This document shows, one piece after another, positions 36,028-48,300 of a DNA stretch of 64,000 nucleotides. Position 1 is the stretch's first letter. Every line of letters begins with the position of its first letter. This DNA comes from an uncultured bacterium (GTDB taxonomy: Bacteria > Desulfobacterota > GWC2-55-46). Where the stretch lies: positions 1-64,000 of the forward strand of contig CAJPGC010000001.1 in NCBI GenBank assembly GCA_905339405.1, read 5' to 3'. Under the pieces are notes generated by a model. The model was given only the letters and a program-made list of their open reading frames with translations. It ran no database searches and had not been told where the DNA came from. The position numbers were made by a program, and so were the translations under genes.

Positions 36028-36048
36028 ATTTCGTTTTCTTCTATCCCG

Positions 36049-36867
36049 TTAAAGCTTCGTTATGTTCGCCGCCTGCAGGCCCTTCTCCCCCTGGACGAGG
36101 TCGAACTCGAATATGAACTCCCTGCTCGGCAGCAGGTTTATGTCTACTCCCGCCGCAAAGGCCGACTCGTGGGCAAAGGCGGTGCCGTAGGGCGAATCAG
36201 ACCTCCTTGTGTCGGTTATCCAGAGACCGGGGCCTATCTTCGATAAGAAGCGCATGAAACCGAAGTTCTTGGAGTGGTTGTAGGTGTAGCAGATGCCGCG
36301 CACCTTCGAGCCTACTTCGCCCCAGTTCTTCTTGGGGTCGGCCTCCGGCACGGGCAGCAGGTTCGGTATGAGGTAGCCCGACATGAAAAGGTCGACTTCG
36401 CGGCGGAGGTTCGAGGAGATGTTCTGGAAGGCAACGGCCTCGACCCTGCATCCCTTGTTCTGGAGGGCCCGCACAACCTGTATGAAATCCCCGTCGCCTG
36501 TGGCCATCATGACCTTGTCGAGGTTCTCGGACTGCAGGAGCGCGTCGACGGCCATGTCCAGGTCGGCGTTCGCCTTGCCGAACCTGTTGCCCGCTTCGTC
36601 CGTGTACCAGGTGACTATCTTCTCGATGACCTTGTAGCCGTAATCCCTGAGCGTGGAGTGGAAGTTGAAGGTCCGCTCCCTGTAGTCGTGGTCCGTCCTG
36701 GCGCGCTCCTCGTCATAGGCGACATATGCGTTGAGCCTTATGGGCTCGCCGTGGTCTCTGCAGGCAAAGTCGCGCAGGACGTCGAAGCGCATGCCGTAGC
36801 CGCCGTTGCGCGTGATGTTGGCGACGTCTATGTACAGTCCTGTCCTCTGGGCTTTCTTGCCGTTCAT
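36049..36867 (-). CDS. NYN nuclease domain fused to cold-shock domain
   Basis: The 272-residue protein has an N-terminal NYN (PIN-like) domain, about residues 1-170. Acidic site candidates are visible in GLYIDVANI, NADLDMAVDAL and MMATGDGDFIQVV, as in LabA/DUF88 proteins. The C-terminal part (about 190-272) reads as an OB-type cold-shock domain: GICYTYNHSKNFGFMRF, AFAHESAF and FEFDLVQGEKGLQAANI. The fusion suggests an RNA-binding ribonuclease. It lies 21 bases downstream of gyrB on the same strand, with AAAGGGGA before the ATG. Confidence 0.82.
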   Translation of the reverse strand: MNGKKAQRTGLYIDVANITRNGGYGMRFDVLRDFACRDHGEPIRLNAYVAYDEERARTDHDYRERTFNFHSTLRDYGYKVIEKIVTWYTDEAGNRFGKANADLDMAVDALLQSENLDKVMMATGDGDFIQVVRALQNKGCRVEAVAFQNISSNLRREVDLFMSGYLIPNLLPVPEADPKKNWGEVGSKVRGICYTYNHSKNFGFMRFLSKIGPGLWITDTRRSDSPYGTAFAHESAFAAGVDINLLPSREFIFEFDLVQGEKGLQAANITKL

Positions 36868-36888
36868 GGGTCCCCTTTGCCTTGCCGT

Positions 36889-39399
<2,511 letters not shown>

Positions 39400-39553
39400 C
39401 TAACATGGAAAAGGTCTTTTTTTCCATAAAAAACCTGGAAACGCCCGCGCTGGGAACTGCCGGATTTTAATGGGTTTCCGGCGGAACCTGGAAAAAAACC
39501 GGGGAAGCGCGGGGCAACAAGACCTGCAATTGCTTTTCCTCCGGGTGCGCGAA

Positions 39554-39582
39554 GTGACAAGGTAAGCCGAAGAAGATATAAT
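39554..39582 (+). promoter_or_regulatory. strong sigma-70 promoter of the diguanylate cyclase gene
   Basis: GTGACA (39554-39559), a 17-base spacer and a consensus TATAAT (39577-39582) form the promoter. The leader would be about 136 bases. The rest of the 39331-39724 gap shows no gene. Confidence 0.75.
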
Positions 39583-39724
39583 GCGTCTAGTAAAGCAAGG
39601 CGGCCATCCAGACAGGCTCATCCATTCAATTCCCGCCAACACGTTTTTTCTTCTGCGTAAATCCAGGGGCCATCATCGATAAACCCATCACGGCTTCCCC
39701 ATTCCTTATGATGACAGGGAGCTT

Positions 39725-41149
39725 ATGGCTTCGACCAAACAAAAACGGCAGCGCAAGGACACTTCAGGCGAGGGCTTCAGGGAGGTGCTCGATGCATCGA
39801 GCGACGCCGTCATCACGGCCGGAGAGGACGGGGCAGTCCAGTTCTGGAACCGCGCCGCGGCGAAGATGTTCGGGTATACCGCCGAGGAGGCGCTGTCCTT
39901 GAAGGTCGTCGACCTCGTGCCAGAGGAATATCGCGAACGGCACAAGGAAGGCTTCGGCAGGTTCATCAAGACCGGCAAGGGCCGGATAATGGGCAGGGCA
40001 GCAATAGTCAAGGCCAGGCGCAGGGACGGGACGGTCTTTCCGGTCGAGCTGAGCCTTGCCGGATACAAAACCGGCGGCGGATGGGTTCTGGCGGCCATAA
40101 TCAGGGATACTACGGTCCGCAGGAATTTCGAGCACAAGCTCGCACACCAGAGCAGGCTCCTTTCTAAGGCCAACAAGGAACTCGCCATGCTCGCGAAGGT
40201 GTCGACCCTCCTCAGCCAGTCGATGGAATCCTCGGAGCTGCTCAGCAACATCCTTGACACGATAACTCGCATCGAATTATTCAAGCTCGAGCGCTGCGGC
40301 GGCATCCTCATCCTGCGGGACGGAAGCCTCACTCTCGCGGCGCACCTGGGGCACAACGGCGATTTCCTGGAAAAGCACAAGTCGATAAGGTTCGGGGAAT
40401 GCCTGTGCGGGCTTGCCGCAGAGACGGGGGAGGTCATAACTTCGGGCGATTCGTCGGAGGACGCCAGGCATACGATAGTCTACAAGGATATGCGCCCTCA
40501 CGGTCATATAATAGTCCCGCTCAAGGCCAAGAACAGCGTCGTGGGGGTCCTTTACCTGTACCTGCAAAAAGGCAGCCCGGTGGTGGACAGCACCCGCAAA
40601 TCGTTCCTTGAATCGATAGGCGGAATGCTCGGGGTTGCCGTGAGCAATTCCCTTCTTTACGAGGAGACAAGGCGGCTCTCGCTGCACGACCCTCTGACGG
40701 GGCTTGCCAACAAGAGGCTTCTGGATATGGAGCTCGAAAGGAACTTCATGCTGGCGAAAAGGTACGGCAGGCCGTTCGCGTGCCTCATGCTCGACATGGA
40801 CCACTTCAAGGAATTCAACGACAGCAAGGGGCACCTGGCCGGAGACAAGATGCTCCAGGCGGTCTCGAAAACAATGACGGCCGCCCTGAGGGAGACAGAC
40901 TTCGCTGCCAGGTACGGCGGCGAGGAGTTCTTCGTCTTATTGCCGGAGACAGCCGCCGGGAACGCTGCCCTCGTGGCAGCTAAAATACTTGAGGCGATAA
41001 GAAAGACAGGCGTGACGGCCAGCATCGGGGTGGCGGCTTTCGACAAGCGCATGAGCGGGCCGGCAAGCCTGGTCGAAGCGGCCGACAGGGCCCTTTACTC
41101 CGCCAAGAAAAACGGCAGGGACAGGGTCGAGGTAAGCTCTGCCACCTGA
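39725..41149 (+). CDS. PAS-GAF-GGDEF diguanylate cyclase
   Basis: The 474-residue soluble protein has a PAS domain (about 15-135, VLDASSDAVITAGEDGAVQFWN), a GAF domain (about 150-310) and a GGDEF domain (about 315-470). The active site is YGGEEFFVLLPE, and the inhibitory site RETD lies five residues before it, so feedback by cyclic di-GMP is likely. It should make cyclic di-GMP from GTP. AGGGAG precedes ATG 39725. Confidence 0.95.
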   Translation: MASTKQKRQRKDTSGEGFREVLDASSDAVITAGEDGAVQFWNRAAAKMFGYTAEEALSLKVVDLVPEEYRERHKEGFGRFIKTGKGRIMGRAAIVKARRRDGTVFPVELSLAGYKTGGGWVLAAIIRDTTVRRNFEHKLAHQSRLLSKANKELAMLAKVSTLLSQSMESSELLSNILDTITRIELFKLERCGGILILRDGSLTLAAHLGHNGDFLEKHKSIRFGECLCGLAAETGEVITSGDSSEDARHTIVYKDMRPHGHIIVPLKAKNSVVGVLYLYLQKGSPVVDSTRKSFLESIGGMLGVAVSNSLLYEETRRLSLHDPLTGLANKRLLDMELERNFMLAKRYGRPFACLMLDMDHFKEFNDSKGHLAGDKMLQAVSKTMTAALRETDFAARYGGEEFFVLLPETAAGNAALVAAKILEAIRKTGVTASIGVAAFDKRMSGPASLVEAADRALYSAKKNGRDRVEVSSAT

Positions 41150-41212
41150 AGTGCCGCCCGGTTGAAACACGCATGGATAGCTCATGCCCCGTGCCATTCC
41201 TGAGAATATTGG

Positions 41213-41249
41213 TTCAATAACGCGCCCGGATGCTGTATAATTATCCGGG
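41213..41249 (+). promoter_or_regulatory. promoter inside a palindrome, before rnk
   Basis: A consensus -10 TATAAT (41236-41241) lies inside the loop of the inverted repeat CCCGGAT / ATCCGGG (41225-41231 with 41243-41249). The -35 is weak (TTCAAT 41213-41218). The palindrome could be an operator; with TTTT after it, it could also terminate the upstream gene. Confidence 0.5.
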
Positions 41250-41286
41250 TTTTCATTTTCATCACAGAGGAACGGGGGCAGGAGAA

Positions 41287-41700
41287 ATGGAAAACAGGAC
41301 CATATACATAACCGAATTGGACATGCAGAGGCTCCAGAAGCTGCTTGAGGATATGGAAGGTTCTTTACGCAACAAGGCGCACTTGAGGGAGCTGGAAAAT
41401 GAGCTGCTCCGCGGCCACGTGGTCCCCTCAGGCGAAGTGCCGCCGGACGTCATAACGATGAACTCGAGCGTGAGATTGAAGGACATGGATTCCGGCGAAG
41501 AGTTGACGTATACGCTCGTATATCCGGGCGGCGCGAACGCCAGTTTGAACAGGATATCCATTCTCGCGCCCATAGGGACGGCTTTGATAGGCTACAGAGT
41601 GGGGGACGTCATCGAATGGGCGGTTCCTTCAGGCGTGAGAAGGCTCAAGGTGGTTGAGATAGTCTATCAGCCCGAGGCATCCGGAGATTTCGACCTTTAA
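41287..41700 (+). CDS. rnk: Rnk/GreA-like nucleoside diphosphate kinase regulator
   Basis: The 137-residue protein has a short N-terminal coiled coil (MQRLQKLLEDM to ELENELLRG) and a GreA/GreB C-terminal domain (SSVRLKDMDSGEELTYTLVYP, SILAPIGTALIGYRVGDVIEW). This is the Rnk layout. Rnk binds RNA polymerase near the secondary channel. AGGAGAA precedes the ATG. The UspA gene follows after 13 bases. Confidence 0.9.
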   Translation: MENRTIYITELDMQRLQKLLEDMEGSLRNKAHLRELENELLRGHVVPSGEVPPDVITMNSSVRLKDMDSGEELTYTLVYPGGANASLNRISILAPIGTALIGYRVGDVIEWAVPSGVRRLKVVEIVYQPEASGDFDL

Positions 41701-41713
41701 TGAGGAGGGGATA

Positions 41714-42157
41714 ATGGCGGCCAAGTTCAACGGCAAATTCTCAAGGATTCTGCTCCCTACAGACTTCAGCGCTCCATCGGAAAACGCGGCAGCTTACGCG
41801 CTTGAGCTCGCGAAGAGAGATAAGGCCGTTCTGCAGATCGTCCATGTCGTTAACATCAATAAGGACATAGCGGCTCTTTTCGTCACGAGCGGGACCGAGT
41901 ATCTTGTCGAAGAAGCCCAAAAGAGCCTCAAGAAGTTCGTGTCCAGGCTGAAGGGGTATAAAAATATCACAACCGAAGTCCTGACCGGGGTCCCCCACCA
42001 GCAGCTACTGTCATTCGCGAAGAAAAACAAAAGCGATCTGGTGGTAATCGGCTCGCATGGTAAAGGCCGGATCGACAGGTTCCTCTTAGGCAGCAACACG
42101 GAAAGAGTCCTGAGGAAAGCTGGTTGTCCCGTTCTCGTTGTGCCGCCCGGAAAATAG
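41714..42157 (+). CDS. universal stress protein
   Basis: The 147-residue UspA-fold protein has FSRILLPTDFSAPSENA at the start and GSHGKGRIDRFLLGSNTERVL as nucleotide-binding loop. It is a close paralogue of 34556-35017. It sits in an operon with rnk; GAGGAGGG precedes the ATG. Confidence 0.93.
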   Translation: MAAKFNGKFSRILLPTDFSAPSENAAAYALELAKRDKAVLQIVHVVNINKDIAALFVTSGTEYLVEEAQKSLKKFVSRLKGYKNITTEVLTGVPHQQLLSFAKKNKSDLVVIGSHGKGRIDRFLLGSNTERVLRKAGCPVLVVPPGK

Positions 42158-42162
42158 CAAGC

Positions 42163-42202
42163 CTTCCGGCACGAAATAGCTACGGGCTATTCTTGTCGGA
42201 AA
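42163..42202. other. imperfect hairpin downstream of uspA
   Basis: The arms CTTCCGGCACGAAATAGC and GGCTATTCTTGTCGGAAAG fold around TACG without a T run. It may stabilise the rnk-uspA message. Confidence 0.4.
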
Positions 42203-42297
42203 GAGCTGTCCTCGATAGCAGGCTCTGCCATTGTTAGCGTTTGTCTTTACCAGAGATGGCCATGGCGTAATACGAAAAGTGAATACAGAACATCCAG

Positions 42298-42336
42298 GTG
42301 GGGGGCACGGCTGAAACCGTGCCCCCCACTTTATTT
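42298..42336 (+). terminator. intrinsic terminator
   Basis: The long GC stem GTGGGGGGCACGG / CCGTGCCCCCCAC has a TTTATTTT tail. Confidence 0.9.
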
Positions 42337-42490
42337 TATTAAGCGAAATATAAGTGATCCTGTTTGGCCGCACGAGTCTGTCTTCTGCCTGTACTCACGT
42401 AAGGCTCTGGCTCTAATAGTTGAAGACGCTCAGCGAGGCGGGAAAACGGAGGTTAAGAGAGTTGCTTAAGTGAATTTGTGAAGGGAAAAA

Positions 42491-42567
42491 TGGGGTGGAC
42501 GAGGGGATTCGAACCCCCAACCCCCGGAGTCACAGTCCAGTGCTCTAACCGTTGAGCCACGTCCACC
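42491..42567 (-). tRNA. tRNA-His (GTG)
   Basis: The cloverleaf has the loop CTGTGAC (anticodon GTG). It has the extra 5' G that marks tRNA-His and an encoded CCA. A promoter lies just upstream at 42602-42630 on the same strand. Confidence 0.95.
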
Positions 42568-42601
42568 GTCGGGATGCTTAACTGCGGGAAAATATCAAAC
42601 T

Positions 42602-42630
42602 TTTTTAACATAAGCAGGCCTTGCTGTCAA
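42602..42630 (-). promoter_or_regulatory. promoter of tRNA-His
   Basis: Read on the minus strand, TTGACA (42630-42625), a 17-base spacer and TAAAAA (42607-42602) lead into the tRNA gene. Confidence 0.6.
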
Positions 42631-42667
42631 TACAAATGACGCCGGGCGGGCCGCCTTCGATTCGGGT

Positions 42668-42702
42668 TTGAATTTTCTTTTCAGAGTAGTAAACTGTTTC
42701 AA
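42668..42702 (+). promoter_or_regulatory. promoter of the addB-like gene, probably leaderless
   Basis: TTGAAT (42668-42673), a 16-base spacer and TAAACT (42690-42695) place the start of transcription at about the ATG (42702). No ribosome site precedes that ATG. Confidence 0.5.
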
Positions 42703-45344
42703 TGCACACGAAAGCCTTTGAAAAACTCTCCGTCGCCATCTCGAAGGGGGCGCTCGTCCTTACCGTCAACGCCAGGCTTACGCGGCAACTCGCCTCCGAG
42801 TACGACCAGGCACAGAGGCATTCCGGTAAGTCGGCCTGGCCGACGGCACAGGTAATGCCGTTTCATACATGGGTCGCCGGGTTGTGGGAAGAGCATGGGA
42901 GGGCCCCGGCGCTCACGGGGCTGCGCGCCCGGGTACTGTGGGAGAAGGCCGTCGCGGCCGACCCGGGCTCTGGCGGCTGGCCTTCAGGGGTCGCAAGGGC
43001 CTCATATGATGGCTTGAGGCTCATGAGCGAGTACGGTCTCGAGCTTCCCCGTGATGAGATATACCTGACCGAAGAAGCGAAGGCGTTGAAGAGGTGGTCT
43101 GCCGTCTATAGCGCCGAGCTCAAAAGGCTCGGCTATATAGGCGAGACGGAGGTCCCCTCAGAGGTTAAAAGGCTCATCGAAAGGGGCGTTGCCGTGCCGG
43201 TCGAAGTGATATTCGCGGGCTTCGACGAGGTCTCCCCGGCCGTATCTTCCATCGCGGCAGCGCTTGAAAAAAGGGGCGTGGCGGCCTCTTTCTGGCCGTG
43301 CGCGGAAGACCTGCCGGAAGCCGGTGAAGCCGTAATCATCCGTTGCAGGGACGAAGATGACGAGGTTCTAAGGGCAGCCAGGTGGGTGAGGACCGTTTAC
43401 AAGCCGGGCAAAAAGATAGGCGTCATCGTCCCTGACCTCGAAGGGTACAGGAAAGCGATAATACGCGAGTTCACGGCGGAGCTCTCCCCTGCGGCGGTAC
43501 TGCCGGAGGCTTCGGGAAAGCCGGTCTTCAACATATCTCTCGGGGCTCCGCTTTCAGAGGAGCCGCTCGTGGGGTCGGCTCTCGACATACTCTCCATAGG
43601 GGAAGGCAGGGAGAAATCCGGCGTCATCGCCGCCGCGCTCCGCTCCCCGTTTTTCGCCGGAGACGAGGCCTCTTCTTTCGCGAAGCTCGACTACAGGCTA
43701 AGGTACGAGAACAGGACCGAGACCGGGCTTTTCGAGTGCAGGTCCCTTTCAGAGGGCGAAGCCGCCTCAAAGAGGCTAGGCGATTGGCTCGCCTGGCTTA
43801 AGAGCGCGCAGAAAAAACAGGCCGCGAGCGCGTGGGCAAAGGCCTTCACGGAACTTCTTGGGCGCGTCGGCTGGCTCAAGGGGATAAAGCTTTCAAGCGG
43901 CGAGTTCCAGGCGCTTTCCGCGTGGAACAAGGCGTTGGAAGGCTTCGCCTGCCTAGACGACGTGCTCGGAAAAATATCGAGGGGGGAGGCCGTCTCAAGG
44001 CTTTCCGCAACCGTGCGGGAGACGGTCCACCAGGTCGAAACGCCGGATGCCGACATACAGGTGTTGGGGCTCCTGGAGGCAACGGGACTCTGGTTCGACG
44101 AGGTGAGGGTCCTGGGTTGCCATGAATACGCCCTTCCTTCGGAACCTTCGCCAAATCCGTTCATACCGTTGAACATCCAGGCCGCAAGGGGCGTACCCCA
44201 CTCCACCAGTGAAAGGGAGCTAGAGTTCGCCAGGGCCGTCACGAAAAGGCTCCGTTCCTCTGCCCCGTCCATCACCGTCAGCTGGCCTGAGGTCTCGGAC
44301 GACAGGGAGCTGAGGGTGAGCCCGTTTTTCAGGGAGTGCGCCGCAATCGACGAAGGCGCTCTGCCCTCGTCAAGGCTCGTTGACATGGCCGCAGCCGCCC
44401 TCGATGAGGCCACGTTGGATGCCCCTCTTCCTGTGGGCGAAGGGGAGCGCGCCCTTATACGCGGCGGCACGTCTATATTGAAAAATCAGTCAATATGCCC
44501 TTTCAGGGCCTTCGCCATTCACAGGCTAAACGCCGTGCCTCTTCCGGCGGTTGAGCTAGACCTCAAGCCCGAGACCAGGGGCAGCATACTCCACGAGGCC
44601 ATGAGGCTTTTCTGGGAGGACGTCCGAGACTCCGTCAGGCTCAAGGAGATGAAGAGCTCCGGCGCTCTCGCCGCATACGTCGAGTCGATAGCCGCCAAAG
44701 CCCTGGAGGCGGCGGATGTGCCGCCGCCCCTTTCAAGGCGCTTCATCGAGCTCGAGCGCAAAAGGCTCTCTTCGCTCCTCATGGACTGGGCGGAGCTCGA
44801 ATCACAGCGCGGCGTGGGCTTCAGGGTAAAGACCGTCGAGCTTGAAAAGGAACTCCAGGTAGGAGGGCTCGTAATAAAGGGCAGGGTCGACAGAGTGGAC
44901 GAGCTCGAAGGCGGCGGCGAGCTTATTATCGACTACAAGACCGGGGCCGCGAAGACAAAAGACTGGCTTACGAAGCGCCCAATGGAGCCTCAGCTCCTCG
45001 TGTACAGCCTGGGCTCGGGTTTCGACGCTCTTTCATTCGCGAGGGTGGTCCCTGGCGAGTGCAGGTTCCTGGGGATAACGAGGGAAGGGGAGACCCTTCC
45101 CGGCATAAAGCCCTACGAGAGCGACAAGTTCAGGTCGGACGCGGGCGGGCTCGACTGGGAAGGTCTCATGGACTTCTGGAAGGAGTCCCTCGAGGGGCTC
45201 GCTGAGGGCTTTCTTGCGGGCGTGTGCGAAGTCGACCCGAACAACCTGCCGGGTGACGACAGGGCGTGCAGGTACTGCGAGCTCAAGGCGCTTTGCAGGA
45301 TATCAGACGGCGGCGTAGAAGAGGACGATGAAGACGCTTATTGA
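42702..45344 (+). CDS. AddB-like helicase-nuclease subunit
   Basis: The 880-residue protein has a UvrD-like but inactive N-terminal fold (no Walker A lysine motif is visible). Its C-terminal PD-(D/E)XK nuclease has GGELIIDYKTG near residue 745. Cysteines at ICPFRAFA (about 598) and CRYCELKALC (about 857-866) match the Fe-S staple of AddB-type nucleases. It should process double-strand breaks with the AddA-like protein encoded next, overlapping by 17 bases. The N-terminal part resembles the 'probable DNA repair protein' branch rather than Bacillus AddB itself. Confidence 0.85.
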   Translation: MHTKAFEKLSVAISKGALVLTVNARLTRQLASEYDQAQRHSGKSAWPTAQVMPFHTWVAGLWEEHGRAPALTGLRARVLWEKAVAADPGSGGWPSGVARASYDGLRLMSEYGLELPRDEIYLTEEAKALKRWSAVYSAELKRLGYIGETEVPSEVKRLIERGVAVPVEVIFAGFDEVSPAVSSIAAALEKRGVAASFWPCAEDLPEAGEAVIIRCRDEDDEVLRAARWVRTVYKPGKKIGVIVPDLEGYRKAIIREFTAELSPAAVLPEASGKPVFNISLGAPLSEEPLVGSALDILSIGEGREKSGVIAAALRSPFFAGDEASSFAKLDYRLRYENRTETGLFECRSLSEGEAASKRLGDWLAWLKSAQKKQAASAWAKAFTELLGRVGWLKGIKLSSGEFQALSAWNKALEGFACLDDVLGKISRGEAVSRLSATVRETVHQVETPDADIQVLGLLEATGLWFDEVRVLGCHEYALPSEPSPNPFIPLNIQAARGVPHSTSERELEFARAVTKRLRSSAPSITVSWPEVSDDRELRVSPFFRECAAIDEGALPSSRLVDMAAAALDEATLDAPLPVGEGERALIRGGTSILKNQSICPFRAFAIHRLNAVPLPAVELDLKPETRGSILHEAMRLFWEDVRDSVRLKEMKSSGALAAYVESIAAKALEAADVPPPLSRRFIELERKRLSSLLMDWAELESQRGVGFRVKTVELEKELQVGGLVIKGRVDRVDELEGGGELIIDYKTGAAKTKDWLTKRPMEPQLLVYSLGSGFDALSFARVVPGECRFLGITREGETLPGIKPYESDKFRSDAGGLDWEGLMDFWKESLEGLAEGFLAGVCEVDPNNLPGDDRACRYCELKALCRISDGGVEEDDEDAY

Positions 45345-48300
45345 CATGACCGACGATATCGCCCGCGAAAGGGCGCTCGACCCTTCGGCCTCTTTCGTTG
45401 TCCAGGCCCCGGCTGGTTCCGGAAAGACCGAGCTCCTGATGCAGAGGTACCTGAAGCTCCTCGCTTTGGTTGAAAGGCCCGAGCAGATACTCGCCCTGAC
45501 CTTTACGAGAAAGGCCGCAGGAGAGATGCGCTCGCGCATACTGGCTGCGATGTCCAGGGCGAAGGAGGGCCGGGCACCCTCGGCGGCGCACGAGGCTAAG
45601 ACGTTCGCCCTTGCGGCCAGAGTGTTGGAACGAGACGCTGCGATGGGCTGGTCGCTCCTTGAAAACCCGGGCCGCCTGAAGGTGCAGACCATCGACTCGT
45701 TTTCCGCCTCGGTCGTGCGCCAGACGCCGGTCCTCTCCGGCCTCAGCAGGTACACGGTGACGGACGAGCCTGAAGAGTTCTACAGGGAGGCCGCGGCAAG
45801 GACAGTTGCCCTCGTCGAGGAGGACGGGCCTGCCGGAGAGGCCCTCCGCAAGGCCTTGGGCCATCTCGGCAATTCGGTCAAGGGGCTCATGGACAGGCTC
45901 GTCGTCATGCTCGAACGGCGCGACCAGTGGCTTAGGCACTTGAGGCACGAAGCCTCGGGCCCTGAGCTCCGCTTCATTCTTGAAGGTTCGCTCCAGAGGC
46001 TCATAGGGCACGAGCTTGAGACAATCGCCAGGGCCTTCCCGCCTGGCATACCAGGGGTGATAGCGCCGTACGCGAGGTACGCCGCGTCGAATATCGAAGA
46101 CCAGGATAATCCCATAAAACGTCTTTCAGAATGCGCGGGACTTCCTTCGTGCGATTCGTCGGCTCTTCCGGAGTGGCATTGTCTGAGAAAGCTCCTGCTG
46201 ACCGATAAGAACACTCTCCGGAAGAAAGTGGATGTGAGGGATGGCTTCCCGGCCGGAAAGGGGGATGCGGCCGACAGGAAACGGGAGTTCACCGACCTGC
46301 TCTCCTCTTTTGAAAAGTTCGACTGTATGGTCGAATCGCTCGGCCGGGTCTCAAGGCTTCCTGCCCCGAATTTCACGGACGAAGAATGGGAGGCGCTAGA
46401 GGCCATAATAAGCCTCCTGCCGATAGCCGAGACCAACCTCGCCGAAGCTTTCGCGGAAAAAGGCTCCGTGGATTTCCAGGGCGTGAGCCTCGCGGCGTTG
46501 AAGGCCCTGGGGACGGAGGACGATCCCACAGACCTCATGCTCTCGCTCGACTTGAGGGTCCAGCACATACTGGTAGACGAGTTCCAGGACACCTCGGGCA
46601 CGCAGATGTCGCTCCTGGAGACCCTTACTAAGGGCTGGACCGAGGGAGACGGAAGGACGCTCTTTGTTGTGGGCGACCCGATGCAGTCGATTTACCTTTT
46701 CAGGGAGGCCGAGGTCGGCCTGTTCCTCGATGCGAGAATGGGCAGGATAGGCACCGTGAGGATGGAGCCCCTGACCTTGAGCCGGAACTTCAGGTCGCTT
46801 GAAGGGGTCGTCTCGTGGGTGAACAAGACCATGGAGAGCGCCTTCGCGCAAAGTGAGGACGCCTTCACCGGCGCGGTCGTTTACTCGCCTTCGGTTTCCG
46901 TGAAGGGGCACGTCGAAGGCAGCGGAGTCGATATGACCCTGTTCAGCGCCAGAGACGACGGCGCTGAGGCCCAGAAGGCGCTATCCATTTTGAAGGGCAT
47001 ACCTGAAGGAGAGACGACGGCCATCCTCTGCCGCTCCAGGGGGCACCTCCATTCGATAGTCGAAGCGCTCAAAAAAGAAGGGATGCAGTTCGGCGCGCAG
47101 GCGATAGACCCGCTTGCCGAAAGGACGGCAGTGCGCGACCTGATGGCGCTTCTTCGCGCCCTCAGCCACCCTCTTGACAGGGTTGCATGGCTCGCGTGCC
47201 TGAGGGCCCCGTGGACTGCATTGTCCCTGTCCGACCTGCACGCGTTGTGTCTCGGAGACAGGCAGGGGCCTGTCCGGGCGCTTCTGGGCGACGGGGAGAG
47301 GCTTGCGCGCCTTTCAGCGGACGGCCGGGCCAGGGCCGCGCGCTTTGCGAAAGAGTTTGGCAAGGCTCTTGAAATATGGGGCAGGCGTCAGCCTTCGGAG
47401 GCGTTGAGGGGGCTGTGGATAAGCCTCGGCGGGCCTGCCTGCTGCGATGAGGAAGGAAGGGAAGACGCCGCCCGTTTTCTATCTCTAATAGAAGAGGTCG
47501 AGTCCTCAGGAGCGGTTTCCGTCCGTGAGATCGACTGTCGCATGAAGGGTCTTTACGCCGACCACGCCTCCGCCGGAAAGAAACTCGACATCATGACCAT
47601 ACACAAGGCAAAGGGGCTCGAGTTCGACAACGTCATAATCCCGGGCATGGGCAAAAGGGCGAGGAGCGACGATAAAAGGCTCCTCGTCTGGATGGAAAGG
47701 GGCGAAGAAGACCTTCTGCTGGCCCCCATCGAGAGCAAGGGCTCTGTTGAAGGGAGCCGCATCTACTCCTATCTTTCAGCCATTAAAAAGGAGAAGACCG
47801 CCAACGAGGAGATAAGGCTCCTTTACGTCGCTGCGACGAGGGCGAAGAAAAACCTTTTCCTTTTAGGCCACGTTGGCATGGACGAAGACGGCGGGATAAA
47901 GGCCGCACCGAGATCTTTCCTTTCGCGCATCCCGCACGCGTTGAGTGAAGACATGGTCACTGGCGCGGAAGCGCCTGAGGAGGCCCGGGAAAAACCCGTC
48001 TTGAGGCTCAAGCGGCTGCCAATTACGTGGGAGCTCCCGAAAGCAATGGATGCGCTGCCTTCAGCGGGTTCGTTCGTCCAGCCCTCTTCTGACGATGGGC
48101 CCAGGTTTTACTGGGCCGGAGAGGCTGTAAAGCACCTCGGCACCGCGGTGCACAGGTACTTTTGCAGGATAGCCAAAGAGGGCGTCGATAAATGGGACCT
48201 GGAAAGGCTGAAGGGAGAAGAGCCGAGGATGCGCTCGATGCTCAAGGCGCTTGGATTGAGCGGAGCGGAAGCGGCCAGGGCGTCTGCCGAAGGCGTGTCC

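Noticed and set aside
42380-42490. tRNA-tail element behind tRNA-His
   Set aside because: The 3' flank lacks the shared core and has no copied tRNA end.
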